Source of the DNA: CAWBYL01 sp963793025
Lineage (GTDB): Bacteria; Actinomycetota; Acidimicrobiia; Acidimicrobiales; Acidimicrobilacustridaceae
Assembly (NCBI GenBank): GCA_963793025.1
Contig: CAWBYL010000009.1
Span: 248,001 to 312,000, forward strand
Reading direction: 5' to 3'
DNA length: 64,000 nt
Below the pieces are notes generated by a model. It saw only the letters and a list, made by a program, of their open reading frames with translations, was not told the DNA's origin and did not search any database. Position numbers and translations under genes: made by a program. Positions 32,138 to 41,038 of this stretch are shown one piece after another; position 1 is the stretch's first letter; every line of letters begins with the position of its first letter.

Positions 32138-32983
32138 GTGACCGTCCTGCTCCCCGACTCTCTCGACCGGGCCTGCACCCAGCTCGCCGAACACCCCGAG
32201 GCCCACGTGCTGGCCGGCGGCACCGACTTCATGGTGGAGGTGAACTTCGGGCACCGTCGACCCGAGGCGGTGCTCAGCCTGGCCAAGGTCCCCGAGCTCC
32301 GGGGCTGGCGCCGGGAGGGCGACTCGCTCGTGCTCGGCGCCGGTGCCACCTACACCGAGCTCACCGACCCGGCGCTGGAGGCCCTGGCTCCCGCCCTGGC
32401 CCAGGCCGCCCGTACCGTGGGCTCACCGCAGATCCGCAACGCCGGCACCATCGGCGGCAACCTCGGTACGGGCTCACCGGCCGGTGACACCCTGCCCGTG
32501 CTCGTCGCCCTCGACGGGGTCGTCGAGCTGCAGAGCACCGAAGGCGTGCGATCACTGCCGGTCTCGGAGTTCTGCACCGGTCCGAAGCGCACCGCCCGCC
32601 GTCCCGACGAGATCATCACGGCGGTCACCATCCCCGTGGCCGCCGGTCCTCAGGAGTACCTGAAGGTGGGGCCCCGAAACGCCATGGTCATCTCCATCGC
32701 CGGGCTGGCCGCCGTGTCGGACCGGGACGCCCACACCGTCTCCGTCGGGCTCGGGTCGGTCGGCCCCGTGGCCCTGAGGGCCCCCGACGCCGAGTCCTGG
32801 ATCGCCGAGCGCATCGACTGGTCGAGCGCCCGTCTGGGGGACCCCGCCGACGCCGGTGAGTTCGGCCGCCTGGTGGCCGAGGCGGCCCGACCGATCGACG
32901 ACCACCGGGCCACCGCCGACTACCGACGCCACTGCGTGGGGGTCCTGGCCCGCCGGGCCATCACCCGGATGTTCGCCTCGTGA
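32138..32983 (+). CDS. xanthine-dehydrogenase-family FAD-binding subunit (set 1)
   Basis: A 281-residue subunit of a three-part molybdenum hydroxylase. The FAD-binding residues lie in VLAGGTDFMVEVNFGH near residue 28 and QIRNAGTIGGNLGTGSPAGD near 105, the canonical double-Gly isoalloxazine site. The C-terminal CO-dehydrogenase flavoprotein-like domain follows. It passes electrons from the 2Fe-2S subunit to an acceptor. GTG 32138 is chosen because it follows GACAAT by 7 nt and gives a normal N-terminus (VTVLLPDSLDRACTQL). Its end overlaps the 2Fe-2S gene by four bases. Confidence 0.9.
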   Translation: MTVLLPDSLDRACTQLAEHPEAHVLAGGTDFMVEVNFGHRRPEAVLSLAKVPELRGWRREGDSLVLGAGATYTELTDPALEALAPALAQAARTVGSPQIRNAGTIGGNLGTGSPAGDTLPVLVALDGVVELQSTEGVRSLPVSEFCTGPKRTARRPDEIITAVTIPVAAGPQEYLKVGPRNAMVISIAGLAAVSDRDAHTVSVGLGSVGPVALRAPDAESWIAERIDWSSARLGDPADAGEFGRLVAEAARPIDDHRATADYRRHCVGVLARRAITRMFAS

Positions 32984-33471
32984 CCGCCCCCGAGACCTAC
33001 GACCTGGTCGTCAACGGCACCTGCCACCACGTCCCGGGGGCGTGGATCGGGGAGAGCCTGCTGCACGTGCTGCGGGAGCGACTGGGACTGCCCGGCTCGA
33101 AGAACGCCTGTGAGCAGGGCGAATGCGGTTCCTGCTCGGTCCTCGTCGACGGGGTCCTGACCTGCTCCTGTCTGGTGCTGGCCGCCGCCTCGGTCGACAC
33201 CGAGATCACCACGGTGGAGGCCCTCGGGGCCGACGGAGTGCTCTCCGACGTCCAGCAGGCGTTCCTCGATGCCGGCGCCGTCCAGTGCGGCTTCTGCACT
33301 CCGGGCCTGGTGGTGGCCGTCACCGACCTGCTCAGCCACGACACCGCCCCCACCGAGCTCGAGATCCGAGAAGCCATCTCCGGAAACCTGTGCCGATGCA
33401 CCGGGTACGGCCGGATCGTCGAGGCGGTGCGGGTGACGGTCCGGCGCCGCACCGAAGGCGTGGCGTCGTGA
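32980..33471 (+). CDS. xanthine-dehydrogenase-family 2Fe-2S subunit (set 1)
   Basis: A 163-residue iron-sulfur subunit. The plant-ferredoxin-type cluster is bound by CEQGECGSCSVLVDG plus a later Cys (TCSCLV). The second cluster is bound by QCGFCTPGL and NLCRCTGYG in the C-terminal helical domain. It relays electrons from the molybdenum centre to the FAD subunit. The GTG start overlaps the FAD gene's stop and its own stop overlaps the large subunit's start (GTGA), so the three subunits are translationally coupled in the order FAD, FeS, Mo. Confidence 0.93.
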   Translation: MTAPETYDLVVNGTCHHVPGAWIGESLLHVLRERLGLPGSKNACEQGECGSCSVLVDGVLTCSCLVLAAASVDTEITTVEALGADGVLSDVQQAFLDAGAVQCGFCTPGLVVAVTDLLSHDTAPTELEIREAISGNLCRCTGYGRIVEAVRVTVRRRTEGVAS

Positions 33472-35768
33472 CCGACACCGTGACCTCGACGCCCACCGCC
33501 GACACCGTCGGGACACGCGGTCCCCGCATCGGTGAGTCCGCGGCCCGGCCCGACGGTGTCCCCAAGGTGCAGGGCCGCTTCGCCTACTCCTCGGACCTCT
33601 GGGCCGAAGGCATGCTCTGGGGCCACACGTTGCGGTCGCCGTACCCGTCGGCCCACATCCTCTCGATCGACATCGGGCCCGCCCTGCGGGTGCCGGGTGT
33701 GTCCGCCGTGCTCACCGCCTCCGACGTGCCCGGACGGGCCACGTTCGGGCTCGAGCGGCACGATCAACCGGTTCTCGCCTCCGATGTGGTCCGCTACGAG
33801 GGCGAGGCCGTGGCCGTGGTGGCGGCCGACCATCCCGAGGCGGCCCGCCTGGCGGCCGAGGCCATCGTCGTGGAGTACGAGGTGACGGAGCCCCTCGTCG
33901 ACGCCGAGGCCGCCATCGAGGCGCCACCCATCCATCCGGACGGCAACGTGGTCCGCCACCTGGTCATACGCCACGGCGAGCCGGAGACGATCACCGGCGA
34001 CGTGATCGTGGAGGGCACCTACGAGGTGGGGATGCAGGACCAGGCCCCGCTCGGCACCGAGGCGGGCATGGCGGTGCCCTCCGAGGATGGAGGGGTCGAG
34101 CTCTTCATCGCCACCCAGTGGCTCCACGTCGACCAGACCCAGGTCGCGGCCAGCCTCGGGCTGCCCCCCGAGAAGGTGCGGTGCCAGCTCGCCGGGGTGG
34201 GTGGTGCCTTCGGGGCTCGCGAAGACGTCAGCCTTCAGGTGCACCTGTGCCTGCTCGCCCTCCACACCGGCCGGCCGGTGAAGATGATCTATGACCGGGC
34301 CGAGTCCTTCTTCGGTCACGTGCACCGTCACCCGGCGCGCATGTGGTATCGCCACCACGCCGCCGCCGACGGCACGCTCGTCAAGGTCGAGGCCCGGCTC
34401 GTCTTCGACGGCGGCGCCTACGTCTCCTCCTCCCCCGCCGTCATCGGCAACGCCGCCTGCTTCGCCGTCGGGCCCTACCGGGTCCCCCACGCCCTCATAG
34501 ACGGCTGGGCCATGCGCACCAACAACCCGCCCTGCGGGGCCATGCGGGGCTTCGGGGCCGTGCAGACCTGCTTCGCCCACGAGGCCCAGATGGACAAGCT
34601 GGCCGCCGCCCTCGCCATGGATCCCGTGGAGCTGCGCCTCCGCAACGCCCTCGCCACCGGCGACGTCCTCCCCACCGGTCAGGTGATCACCGGTACCGCT
34701 CCGGTCGCCGAGGTCATCCGGGCCGTGGCCGACGCCCCCGAAGCCGTCGCCCCGAGCCTCGACGGCGAGCTGATGGCTCGTCCCGGCGGCGCCGGGCGCA
34801 CGGCCGACGCCGGCGATGTCCGTCGGGGTCGGGGCTTCGCCGTCGGTTTCAAGAACATCGCCTTCAGCGAGGGGTACGACGACTACTCCACCGCCCGGGT
34901 CCGCCTCGATGACGGACTGGCCACCGTCACCTGCGCCTGCGCCGAGGTCGGCCAGGGGTTCGTCACCCTGGCCCAGCAGATCACCCGCGAGGTCCTCGGG
35001 GTCGACGACGTGATGCTGGCCCCGGCCGACACCACCATCGGCTCGGCCGGGTCCACCTCGGCGAGCCGCCAGACGTGGATGTCGGGCGGGGCCGTCAACG
35101 CCGCCGCCGAGGCCGTCCGCGACCGTGTGCTCGCCGTCGTGGCCGCACGCGAGGGCGTCGATCCCGCGTCCCTCGCCGTCCGGGGCGACCGGATCACCGA
35201 CGGCTCCGGCGGGATCGACGTGGCCGTGGCCGAGGCCGTCACCGGCCAGGTCTTCGAGGAGACGGTCGAGTTCCACCACGCCCCCACCGAGGCTCTCGAC
35301 GCCGACGGGCAGGGCGCCGCCCACCTCTCGTTCGCCTTCGTCGCCCATCGGGCGGTCGTCGACGTCGATCCCGAGCTCGGTCTCACCCGTCTCGTCGACC
35401 TGGTCACGGCTCAGGACGTGGGTCGGGTGCTCAACCCGCTGCAGCTCCTGGGCCAGCTCGAGGGGGGCGCCGCCCAGGGCGTCGGCCTCGCCCTCATGGA
35501 GGAGATCCTCGTCACCGACGGCACCGTGCGCAACGCCTCGTTCACCGACTACCTGATCCCCACCGCCCTCGACCTCCCCGACCTGCGGGTGGCCGGCATC
35601 GTGGAGCAGCCCGAGCCGGGCGCGCCCTTCGGCGCGAAGGGCGTCGGCGAGCCGCCCACCATCTCGTCCACCCCCGCCGTCATGGCCGCCGTGCGCGACG
35701 CCACCGGCCTGGCCCTCGCCCGCACGCCGGTGCGTCCCTCGGACATCGCCTTCGGGGAGCCCACATGA
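33468..35768 (+). CDS. xanthine-dehydrogenase-family molybdopterin-binding subunit (set 1)
   Basis: The 766-residue catalytic subunit, which hydroxylates a heterocycle at the molybdenum centre using water. Visible Moco-site motifs are GVGGAFGAREDVSLQ near residue 245, GAMRGFGAVQTCF near 355 and the catalytic Glu in FGAKGVGEPPTIS near the C-terminus. The RGFG segment with its Arg, and the Glu after FGAR, are the arrangement seen in xanthine dehydrogenases, where those residues bind the purine. This supports a purine-like substrate without proving it. No xdhC-type maturation gene is nearby. Confidence 0.9.
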   Translation: MTDTVTSTPTADTVGTRGPRIGESAARPDGVPKVQGRFAYSSDLWAEGMLWGHTLRSPYPSAHILSIDIGPALRVPGVSAVLTASDVPGRATFGLERHDQPVLASDVVRYEGEAVAVVAADHPEAARLAAEAIVVEYEVTEPLVDAEAAIEAPPIHPDGNVVRHLVIRHGEPETITGDVIVEGTYEVGMQDQAPLGTEAGMAVPSEDGGVELFIATQWLHVDQTQVAASLGLPPEKVRCQLAGVGGAFGAREDVSLQVHLCLLALHTGRPVKMIYDRAESFFGHVHRHPARMWYRHHAAADGTLVKVEARLVFDGGAYVSSSPAVIGNAACFAVGPYRVPHALIDGWAMRTNNPPCGAMRGFGAVQTCFAHEAQMDKLAAALAMDPVELRLRNALATGDVLPTGQVITGTAPVAEVIRAVADAPEAVAPSLDGELMARPGGAGRTADAGDVRRGRGFAVGFKNIAFSEGYDDYSTARVRLDDGLATVTCACAEVGQGFVTLAQQITREVLGVDDVMLAPADTTIGSAGSTSASRQTWMSGGAVNAAAEAVRDRVLAVVAAREGVDPASLAVRGDRITDGSGGIDVAVAEAVTGQVFEETVEFHHAPTEALDADGQGAAHLSFAFVAHRAVVDVDPELGLTRLVDLVTAQDVGRVLNPLQLLGQLEGGAAQGVGLALMEEILVTDGTVRNASFTDYLIPTALDLPDLRVAGIVEQPEPGAPFGAKGVGEPPTISSTPAVMAAVRDATGLALARTPVRPSDIAFGEPT

Positions 35769-36808
35769 CCGAGCTGGTCGCCCCCATCGCCAGCCGCACC
35801 TCCGCGAACCGCTCCTTCGGCAACGACGACCCGGTGCTGCGCCGCCAGTGGCACCCCGTGGCCCTCGCCGCCGACGTCGGACCCAGCCCCGTGCGGGTCG
35901 TGTTGTGCGGTGAGCCCCTGGTCGTCGTCCGTCTGGACGACGGCATCGCCGTCCTCCCCGACGTGTGCCCCCACCGGTCGAGCCCGCTGAGCGAGGGGGC
36001 GGTGGTCGACGGACGTCTCCAGTGCCCGTACCACGGGTGGCAGTTCGACGCCTCGGGCGCCTGTCGCTTCATCCCGGCCCTGGGGCCCGGAGCCACCCTG
36101 CCGCCGAAGGCCGACCTGCCCGCACCGAAGGTGACGGAGGCCCACGACCTCGTCTTCGTCTGCCTCGACCCGACGGCCGAGCCGCCCATGCTGGAGATCC
36201 CCGAGTGGGGCGCACCCGGCATCCACCCGGTGTGGTTGCCGCTGGTGCCCGTCCGGGCGGGGGCGGCCCAGCTCCTCGACAACTTCCTCGACTTCAGCCA
36301 CTTCCCCTTCGTGCACGCCGGTACCTTCGGCGCCGCTGAGGACGCCCTGATCGGCGACTACACGGTGGAGCGCACCGACACCGGCCTCCGGGTCCGCTAC
36401 GAGCACGTGGTGGAGAACCGTGAGGACCCCGGCGTCACCTCCGGCGAGCGCCCCCTCCTGCAGCCCCGGGTCATGGAGTACACGTTCACGGTGCCCTTCG
36501 CCGGCCGGCTGCGAATCGAGCTGCCGCTCACCGGCGTCGAGAACACGATCGCCTTCTGGGCCGCCCCGACGTCGGCCGACGCCAGCCTGGTGTTCTGCGT
36601 GCTGCTCCGCAACGACCTCGACGGCCCTGACGATCCGAAGGGCCGGGCCGCCGCCGTCTACGAGATGTCGGTGCTCACCGAGGACATCGACCTGCTGCAG
36701 AAACTTCCGACCACCCGCCTGCCCCTCGACCTACCGGTCCAGGCCCACACCCGAGCCGACCGCATCACCGTGGAGATGCGCCGGCTGCTCGCCGGCCTGC
36801 GAGCCTGA
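35765..36808 (+). CDS. Rieske non-haem iron oxygenase, catalytic component
   Basis: A 347-residue oxygenase. The Rieske 2Fe-2S ligands are CPH in DVCPHRSSPLSEG and CPYHGWQFD (about residues 70 and 90). The mononuclear iron His residues are in DNFLDFSHFPFVHAGTFG near residue 176. Length and motif spacing match the VanA/dicamba-demethylase/NdmA/HpxD type of single-subunit oxygenase, which demethylates or hydroxylates aromatics and purines. Its position inside the set 1 molybdenum hydroxylase operon, with a four-base overlap, suggests that it acts on the same or a neighbouring intermediate. No reductase partner is encoded in the window. Confidence 0.88.
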   Translation: MTELVAPIASRTSANRSFGNDDPVLRRQWHPVALAADVGPSPVRVVLCGEPLVVVRLDDGIAVLPDVCPHRSSPLSEGAVVDGRLQCPYHGWQFDASGACRFIPALGPGATLPPKADLPAPKVTEAHDLVFVCLDPTAEPPMLEIPEWGAPGIHPVWLPLVPVRAGAAQLLDNFLDFSHFPFVHAGTFGAAEDALIGDYTVERTDTGLRVRYEHVVENREDPGVTSGERPLLQPRVMEYTFTVPFAGRLRIELPLTGVENTIAFWAAPTSADASLVFCVLLRNDLDGPDDPKGRAAAVYEMSVLTEDIDLLQKLPTTRLPLDLPVQAHTRADRITVEMRRLLAGLRA

Positions 36809-36832
36809 GCGACTCCCTCGAAAGGTCCCGCC

Positions 36833-38602
36833 GTGAACGACCCCATCGATCCCGAGGTGCGCAGCCGGGCCATGGCCGCCGCCCACGGGCACGCCCCGTT
36901 CGACCTCCTGCTGACCGGCGGAACGATCGTCGACGTGGGCACCGGCGAACTGCGACCGGCCGACGTCGGCATCGTCGGGCCCGTGATCGCCAGCGTCCAC
37001 ACCCCTGGCACGAGGAGCGACGCCGCCACCTCCTTCGACTGCACCGACCGCTACGTCGCCCCGGGTTTCATGGATCTCCACGTGCACACCGAGAGCGCCA
37101 TGCTCACCCCCGGCGGGTACGCCGAGGCGGTGTGCCCGCGAGGCACCACGACCATCTTCTGCGACCCCCACGAGCTGGCCAACGTGGCCGGCGTCGACGG
37201 CGTCCGGTACGTGGTCGACGCGGCCAAGGGCCTCCCCATCCGGGTGATCGTGCAGGCCCCGTCGTGCGTGCCGCCCATCCCCGGCCTGGAGCTGTCCGGC
37301 GCCGACCTCCACGGCGCCGACATCGAGACGATGCTCTCGTGGCCCGAGGTGGGCGGGCTGGCCGAGGTCATGGACATGATGGGCGTGCTCACCCGTGACC
37401 GTCGCATGGTCGACGTCGTCGCCGCCGGCATCGCCAGCGGGAAGCTCGTCAGCGGCCACGCCGCGGGCCTCACCGGCCCCGAGCTGCAGGCCTACCTCTG
37501 CGCCGGCATCGAGAGCGACCACGAGATCTTCACCGACGGCGACGTCATGGAGAAGGTCCGCTCCGGGATGACCGTCGAGTTCCGCGGCATGCTCGAGTTC
37601 CTCATCCCATTGATCGTGGCCGAGCTCGACTCCCTACCCGAGCTCCCCGCCCACATCGTCGCCGCCACCGACGACCTCTTCGCCCTCACCCTGCTGACCG
37701 ATGGTGGGATCGACCACCTCCTTCGTCGACTCATCGCCGCCGGAATGAATCCGGTGCGGGCCATCCGGCTGGCCACGTATCACGCCTCGCTGCGTCTCCA
37801 ACGCACCGACCTCGGGTTGGTGGGGGCCGGTCGCCGGGCCGACATCGTCGTGCTCTCGGATCTCGAGACCATCGCCGTCGACGACGTGTTCACCGGCGGC
37901 GACCACGTGGCCAGCGGAGGGCGGATGTTGGTGACCGTCGTCGAGGGTCCGTGCTCGCCGCCGCTGGACACCATCAGGATCGGCCCCGTGGCGGCTGAGG
38001 ACATGGTGCTCCGGCTCCCCGGCCTGCCCGACGGCTCCCATCGCATCCGCACCATCGTCGGGGTTCCCGTCACCGAGTGGGGCCAGACCACCGTCGAGGT
38101 CACCGCTGAGGTCGCCACCATCCCGCCCGGTCACATCCTGCAGCTCGCCATCCACCGCCATGGTCGGGCGCCGGCCACGCCGGTGGCCGCCGTGTTGGCC
38201 GGCTGGGGCGACTGGACGGGCGCGGTGGCCACCACCGTCTCCCACGACACCCACAACCTGGTGGTGTTCGGCGTCGACCCGGTCGACATGGCGGTGGCCG
38301 CCAACGCGGTGATCGCCTCCGGAGGCGGCGTGGCTGTGGCCACGGGGGGCGAGGTGACGGCGATGATCGAGCTGCCGATCGCCGGCATCCTCTCGCCCCT
38401 CCCCGCGGCCGACGTGGCCGAGGCCCAACGCCTCACCCAGGACGCCGCCCTGGCCATCGGGCTGCTCCCGGGCGCCATGACCCAACCGCTGCTGCAGTGC
38501 CTGGTTTCGTCGCTCGCCTGCCTGGGCGGCCCCCATGTCACCGACGTGGGCCTGGTCGACGGATCCACCGGCGAGCTGGTGCCCTCGATGCTGGTGGGAT
38601 GA
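36833..38602 (+). CDS. ade: adenine deaminase (Ade type)
   Basis: A 589-residue amidohydrolase converting adenine to hypoxanthine and ammonia in characterised members. Metal-site segments are FMDLHVHTESAMLTPGG near residue 82, FCDPHELANVAG, SGHAAGLTG and the Asp in AHIVAATDD. The C-terminal adenine-deaminase domain has TVSHDTHNLVVFGVDPVDM, very characteristic of Ade. The start is GTG 36833 behind GAAAGG. It sits between the Rieske gene (24 bp) and the P450 gene (four-base overlap), so adenine deamination and oxidation appear co-expressed. In E. coli this enzyme is a backup to nucleoside-level routes. Confidence 0.88.
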   Translation: MNDPIDPEVRSRAMAAAHGHAPFDLLLTGGTIVDVGTGELRPADVGIVGPVIASVHTPGTRSDAATSFDCTDRYVAPGFMDLHVHTESAMLTPGGYAEAVCPRGTTTIFCDPHELANVAGVDGVRYVVDAAKGLPIRVIVQAPSCVPPIPGLELSGADLHGADIETMLSWPEVGGLAEVMDMMGVLTRDRRMVDVVAAGIASGKLVSGHAAGLTGPELQAYLCAGIESDHEIFTDGDVMEKVRSGMTVEFRGMLEFLIPLIVAELDSLPELPAHIVAATDDLFALTLLTDGGIDHLLRRLIAAGMNPVRAIRLATYHASLRLQRTDLGLVGAGRRADIVVLSDLETIAVDDVFTGGDHVASGGRMLVTVVEGPCSPPLDTIRIGPVAAEDMVLRLPGLPDGSHRIRTIVGVPVTEWGQTTVEVTAEVATIPPGHILQLAIHRHGRAPATPVAAVLAGWGDWTGAVATTVSHDTHNLVVFGVDPVDMAVAANAVIASGGGVAVATGGEVTAMIELPIAGILSPLPAADVAEAQRLTQDAALAIGLLPGAMTQPLLQCLVSSLACLGGPHVTDVGLVDGSTGELVPSMLVG

Positions 38603-39786
38603 GCGACGAGGCCGGGGCCCTCGACCCCCACGACCCGTCCGTGCAACAGGATCCGTATCCGACCTACCGCCGCCTCCGGGACCGTGACCCTGTGTTGAGG
38701 ATGCCCGACGGGTCAGTCGTGATCTCGCGCCACCACGACGTCGTCGCCCTTCTCAAGAGCGAGGGCGTGAGCTCCGCCCAGGAGGCGGGCACTGCGGGGG
38801 CGCCCGTGGCCAGTCTGACCGAGCACAGCCGGTCGGTGATGATCGCGTCCGACCCTCCGATCCACACCCGTCGACGCGACGCCGTCGCCCCGTCCCTCGC
38901 TCCGGCCGCGCTGCGCCCCGTCGGGGCGATGATCGAGGACCACGTCTCCGTGCTGCTCGACTCGCTTCGGGCCGGCGGTGCCGTCGACCTCGTTCCCACG
39001 GTCACCGCACGGGTCCCGGCCCGCACCCTCCTCGATCTCCTGGGTCTGGACCTCGCCGACGAAGCCGCGGTCCGGGCCTGGACCGGCGCCTTCTCCGATG
39101 GCATATCCCCGTGGGCCGGGCCGGCGGGCGAGGTCACCGCCGGCGCTGCGCTGGCGGCCCTTCGCGATCACCTCGGTCTGATCCTCGCCGAGCGTCAGGC
39201 CCGGCCTCGAGGCGACCTGCTCACGGCCCTCGCCGAGAACCGTGACCTCGACGTCGACGAGGCTCTTCAGCAGGCGGTGCTCCTGTGCACGGCCGGTCTG
39301 GACACCACCGCTGACCTGTTGGCCAGCGCGGTCGCCGTTGCGTGTGGCGATCCGGCGCTGTGGGCTCAGCTGGTCGCCGATCCCGACCGTTGGGCGCCCG
39401 ACATCATCGAGGAGACCCTTCGGTTCGAGGCTCCGGTCCCGTTCGTGATGCGTCGCCTGGTCGCGTCGGTCGAGGTGGCCGGGCGCACCCTCGCCCCCGG
39501 TACCCCGCTGCTCTTGGCCGTCGGCGCGGCAAATCGCGACCAACGGACCTTCACCGATGCCGAGCGGTTCGATCCGTCCCGCATCGCGCGGGGCGAGCGC
39601 CGTCACCTGGCCTTCGGCAGCGGTGTGCACCGCTGCCTCGGAGCTCCCCTCGCCCGCCTCCAGGGGGCGGTCGTGTTGCGCGCCCTGGCCGAGCGGTACC
39701 CCCGTCTGCGGTTGGCCCGACCCGTGCGGGCCCGGCCCCGCCTGTTCCTGCGCGGTCCCGAGGCCGTCTGGGTCCACCTCGACTGA
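38599..39786 (+). CDS. cytochrome P450
   Basis: A 395-residue soluble P450 without membrane anchor. The oxygen-binding I helix is LCTAGLDTTADLL near residue 236, the K-helix E-x-x-R is EETLRFEAPVPFVMR, and the haem loop is FGSGVHRCLGAPLARL with the Cys ligand near 346. The ATG overlaps the adenine deaminase stop (ATGA), placing it as the last gene of the set 1 operon. It would need a ferredoxin and reductase encoded elsewhere. The substrate is unknown; context suggests an N-heterocycle or an alkyl substituent on one. Confidence 0.88.
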   Translation: MSDEAGALDPHDPSVQQDPYPTYRRLRDRDPVLRMPDGSVVISRHHDVVALLKSEGVSSAQEAGTAGAPVASLTEHSRSVMIASDPPIHTRRRDAVAPSLAPAALRPVGAMIEDHVSVLLDSLRAGGAVDLVPTVTARVPARTLLDLLGLDLADEAAVRAWTGAFSDGISPWAGPAGEVTAGAALAALRDHLGLILAERQARPRGDLLTALAENRDLDVDEALQQAVLLCTAGLDTTADLLASAVAVACGDPALWAQLVADPDRWAPDIIEETLRFEAPVPFVMRRLVASVEVAGRTLAPGTPLLLAVGAANRDQRTFTDAERFDPSRIARGERRHLAFGSGVHRCLGAPLARLQGAVVLRALAERYPRLRLARPVRARPRLFLRGPEAVWVHLD

Positions 39787-39839
39787 CCCGCAGACCGGGC
39801 ACGCCCGCTCCCGCCGCGTTCCGACGGGGCCGGGTTCGA

Positions 39840-40928
39840 TCAGGGAGTCAGGGTGGGTGTGGCCACGTCCACCTCGGGCAGCTCGGTCTCGGCCTGCTCC
39901 TCGGCGATCCCCACCATGTCGGCGAGTAGGCGTCGCCAGGCCACGCTCAGTCGATCGGCCCGCGTGTGGACCTCGGCCCGCAGGTCGAGGTGCAGGACCA
40001 TCTCGGCGTAGCGCTCGAGCACCCGGAGGTCCTCTTCGAGGATGAGGTCCTCGTCGACCACGGTCTGGTCGAGCCGCGCCTGGTCGCCGTGGGTGTCGTT
40101 GCGGGCGATCAGCTTGTACACCCGCGTCGAGCTGTTCGACTCGGGGTGGCAACAGAACAGGATCGACAAGGTCGCGTCCGTGACCGGGAAGTACAGGCGC
40201 AGGTAGACGATGAACGACGCACTGCCCTCCTTCAGGAGGTCCTGCGGCTGGACCTCGGGGTGCTCGCCCGTGGCCACCAGCGGGTCGTCGAAGTTGCGGT
40301 ACCAGGTGGAGAACACGGTACGGACGGTCCATCCCTCGCGCTCGATCCCGTCCTCGTGCACCTCGGCGGCCATCGGGTCACCGAAGGTGCCCGCGTGCAC
40401 GTACGGAAAGTGGGAGGCGTCGAGGAAGTTGTCCACCAGCTGCCCGGCGCTGACCGGGGTGCGCACGATGGTGGTGGAGATCGAGTCGAAGCCGTCGGCC
40501 TCCCACTCGGGGAAGTCCGGTATCGGGCCGAGCGGCTCGTCGGGGGCCATCCAGATCAGGCCGTAGCGCTCCTGAACCCCCCAGGCCGCGGTGAGGTCGG
40601 CCCGACGGGGCAACCTCTCGGTGGCACCGATGGGAGGCATGGCGACGCAGGTGCCGTCGCTCGCGAACGACCAGCCGTGGTAGCCGCACTGGAGTGCTCC
40701 GTCGCAGATCCGGCCGGCGGTCAGCGGCGCCAGTCGATGCGGACAACGGTCGACGAAGGCCCGGATCTCACCGTCGAGGCGCACGAGCGCCCAGGGCTCT
40801 CCGAGCAGCATCACCTGGTGGGGTCCGTCGCCCACCTCGGCGACAGGGGCCACCGCGTGCCAGGCCCGCCGCAGGGCGACGGTCTCGTTGTCGACGGGGG
40901 GGAGGGAACGGGACGCCGCGGGGCTCAT
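39840..40928 (-). CDS. Rieske non-haem iron oxygenase, second paralogue
   Basis: A 362-residue oxygenase component. The Rieske ligands are in VDRCPHRLAPLTAG and CGYHGWSFASDG, and the iron His residues are in DNFLDASHFPYVHAGTFGD. The last motif is nearly identical to that of the Rieske protein at 35765, so the two are paralogues, although the remaining sequence has diverged (this one has AWGVQERYGLIWMAPDEP). The start at 40928 lies behind GGAGAGGAT. It faces the PhyH-type gene across a short divergent region and converges with the P450 gene. Like its paralogue it lacks a local reductase. Confidence 0.87.
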   Translation of the reverse strand: MSPAASRSLPPVDNETVALRRAWHAVAPVAEVGDGPHQVMLLGEPWALVRLDGEIRAFVDRCPHRLAPLTAGRICDGALQCGYHGWSFASDGTCVAMPPIGATERLPRRADLTAAWGVQERYGLIWMAPDEPLGPIPDFPEWEADGFDSISTTIVRTPVSAGQLVDNFLDASHFPYVHAGTFGDPMAAEVHEDGIEREGWTVRTVFSTWYRNFDDPLVATGEHPEVQPQDLLKEGSASFIVYLRLYFPVTDATLSILFCCHPESNSSTRVYKLIARNDTHGDQARLDQTVVDEDLILEEDLRVLERYAEMVLHLDLRAEVHTRADRLSVAWRRLLADMVGIAEEQAETELPEVDVATPTLTP

Positions 40929-40948
40929 GGACAGATCCTCTCCGGGAC

Positions 40949-40967
40949 GTGCAACAAGTCAGACAAC
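40949..40967. promoter_or_regulatory. possible degenerate copy of the 19-bp operator
   Basis: GTGCAACAAGTCAGACAAC matches the first operator at 13 of 19 positions: the left half is well kept and the right half degenerate. It lies in the divergent region between the second Rieske gene and the PhyH-type gene. It could equally be an unrelated GTC-A-GAC palindrome; a similar GTCCGACAAC occurs at 41883. Confidence 0.3.
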
Positions 40968-41026
40968 AGCATGTTTCGACTGCGTGAAAGCCGGGTCCAG
41001 CCATGTCCTCGCCGGACCCGGTGGCC

Positions 41027-41032
41027 TACCTT
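41027..41032 (+). promoter_or_regulatory. putative -10 element of a leaderless start (TACCTT)
   Basis: TACCTT lies 6 nt before ATG 41039, and no ribosome binding site is present. It favours this ATG over the one at 41003. Confidence 0.4.
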
Positions 41033-41038
41033 CGCGCC

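Noticed and set aside
32138..35768. Carbon monoxide dehydrogenase (CoxMSL) for set 1
   Set aside because: The form I CO-dehydrogenase active-site loop is absent and the large subunit has XDH-like GAMRGFG and GVGEPP motifs.
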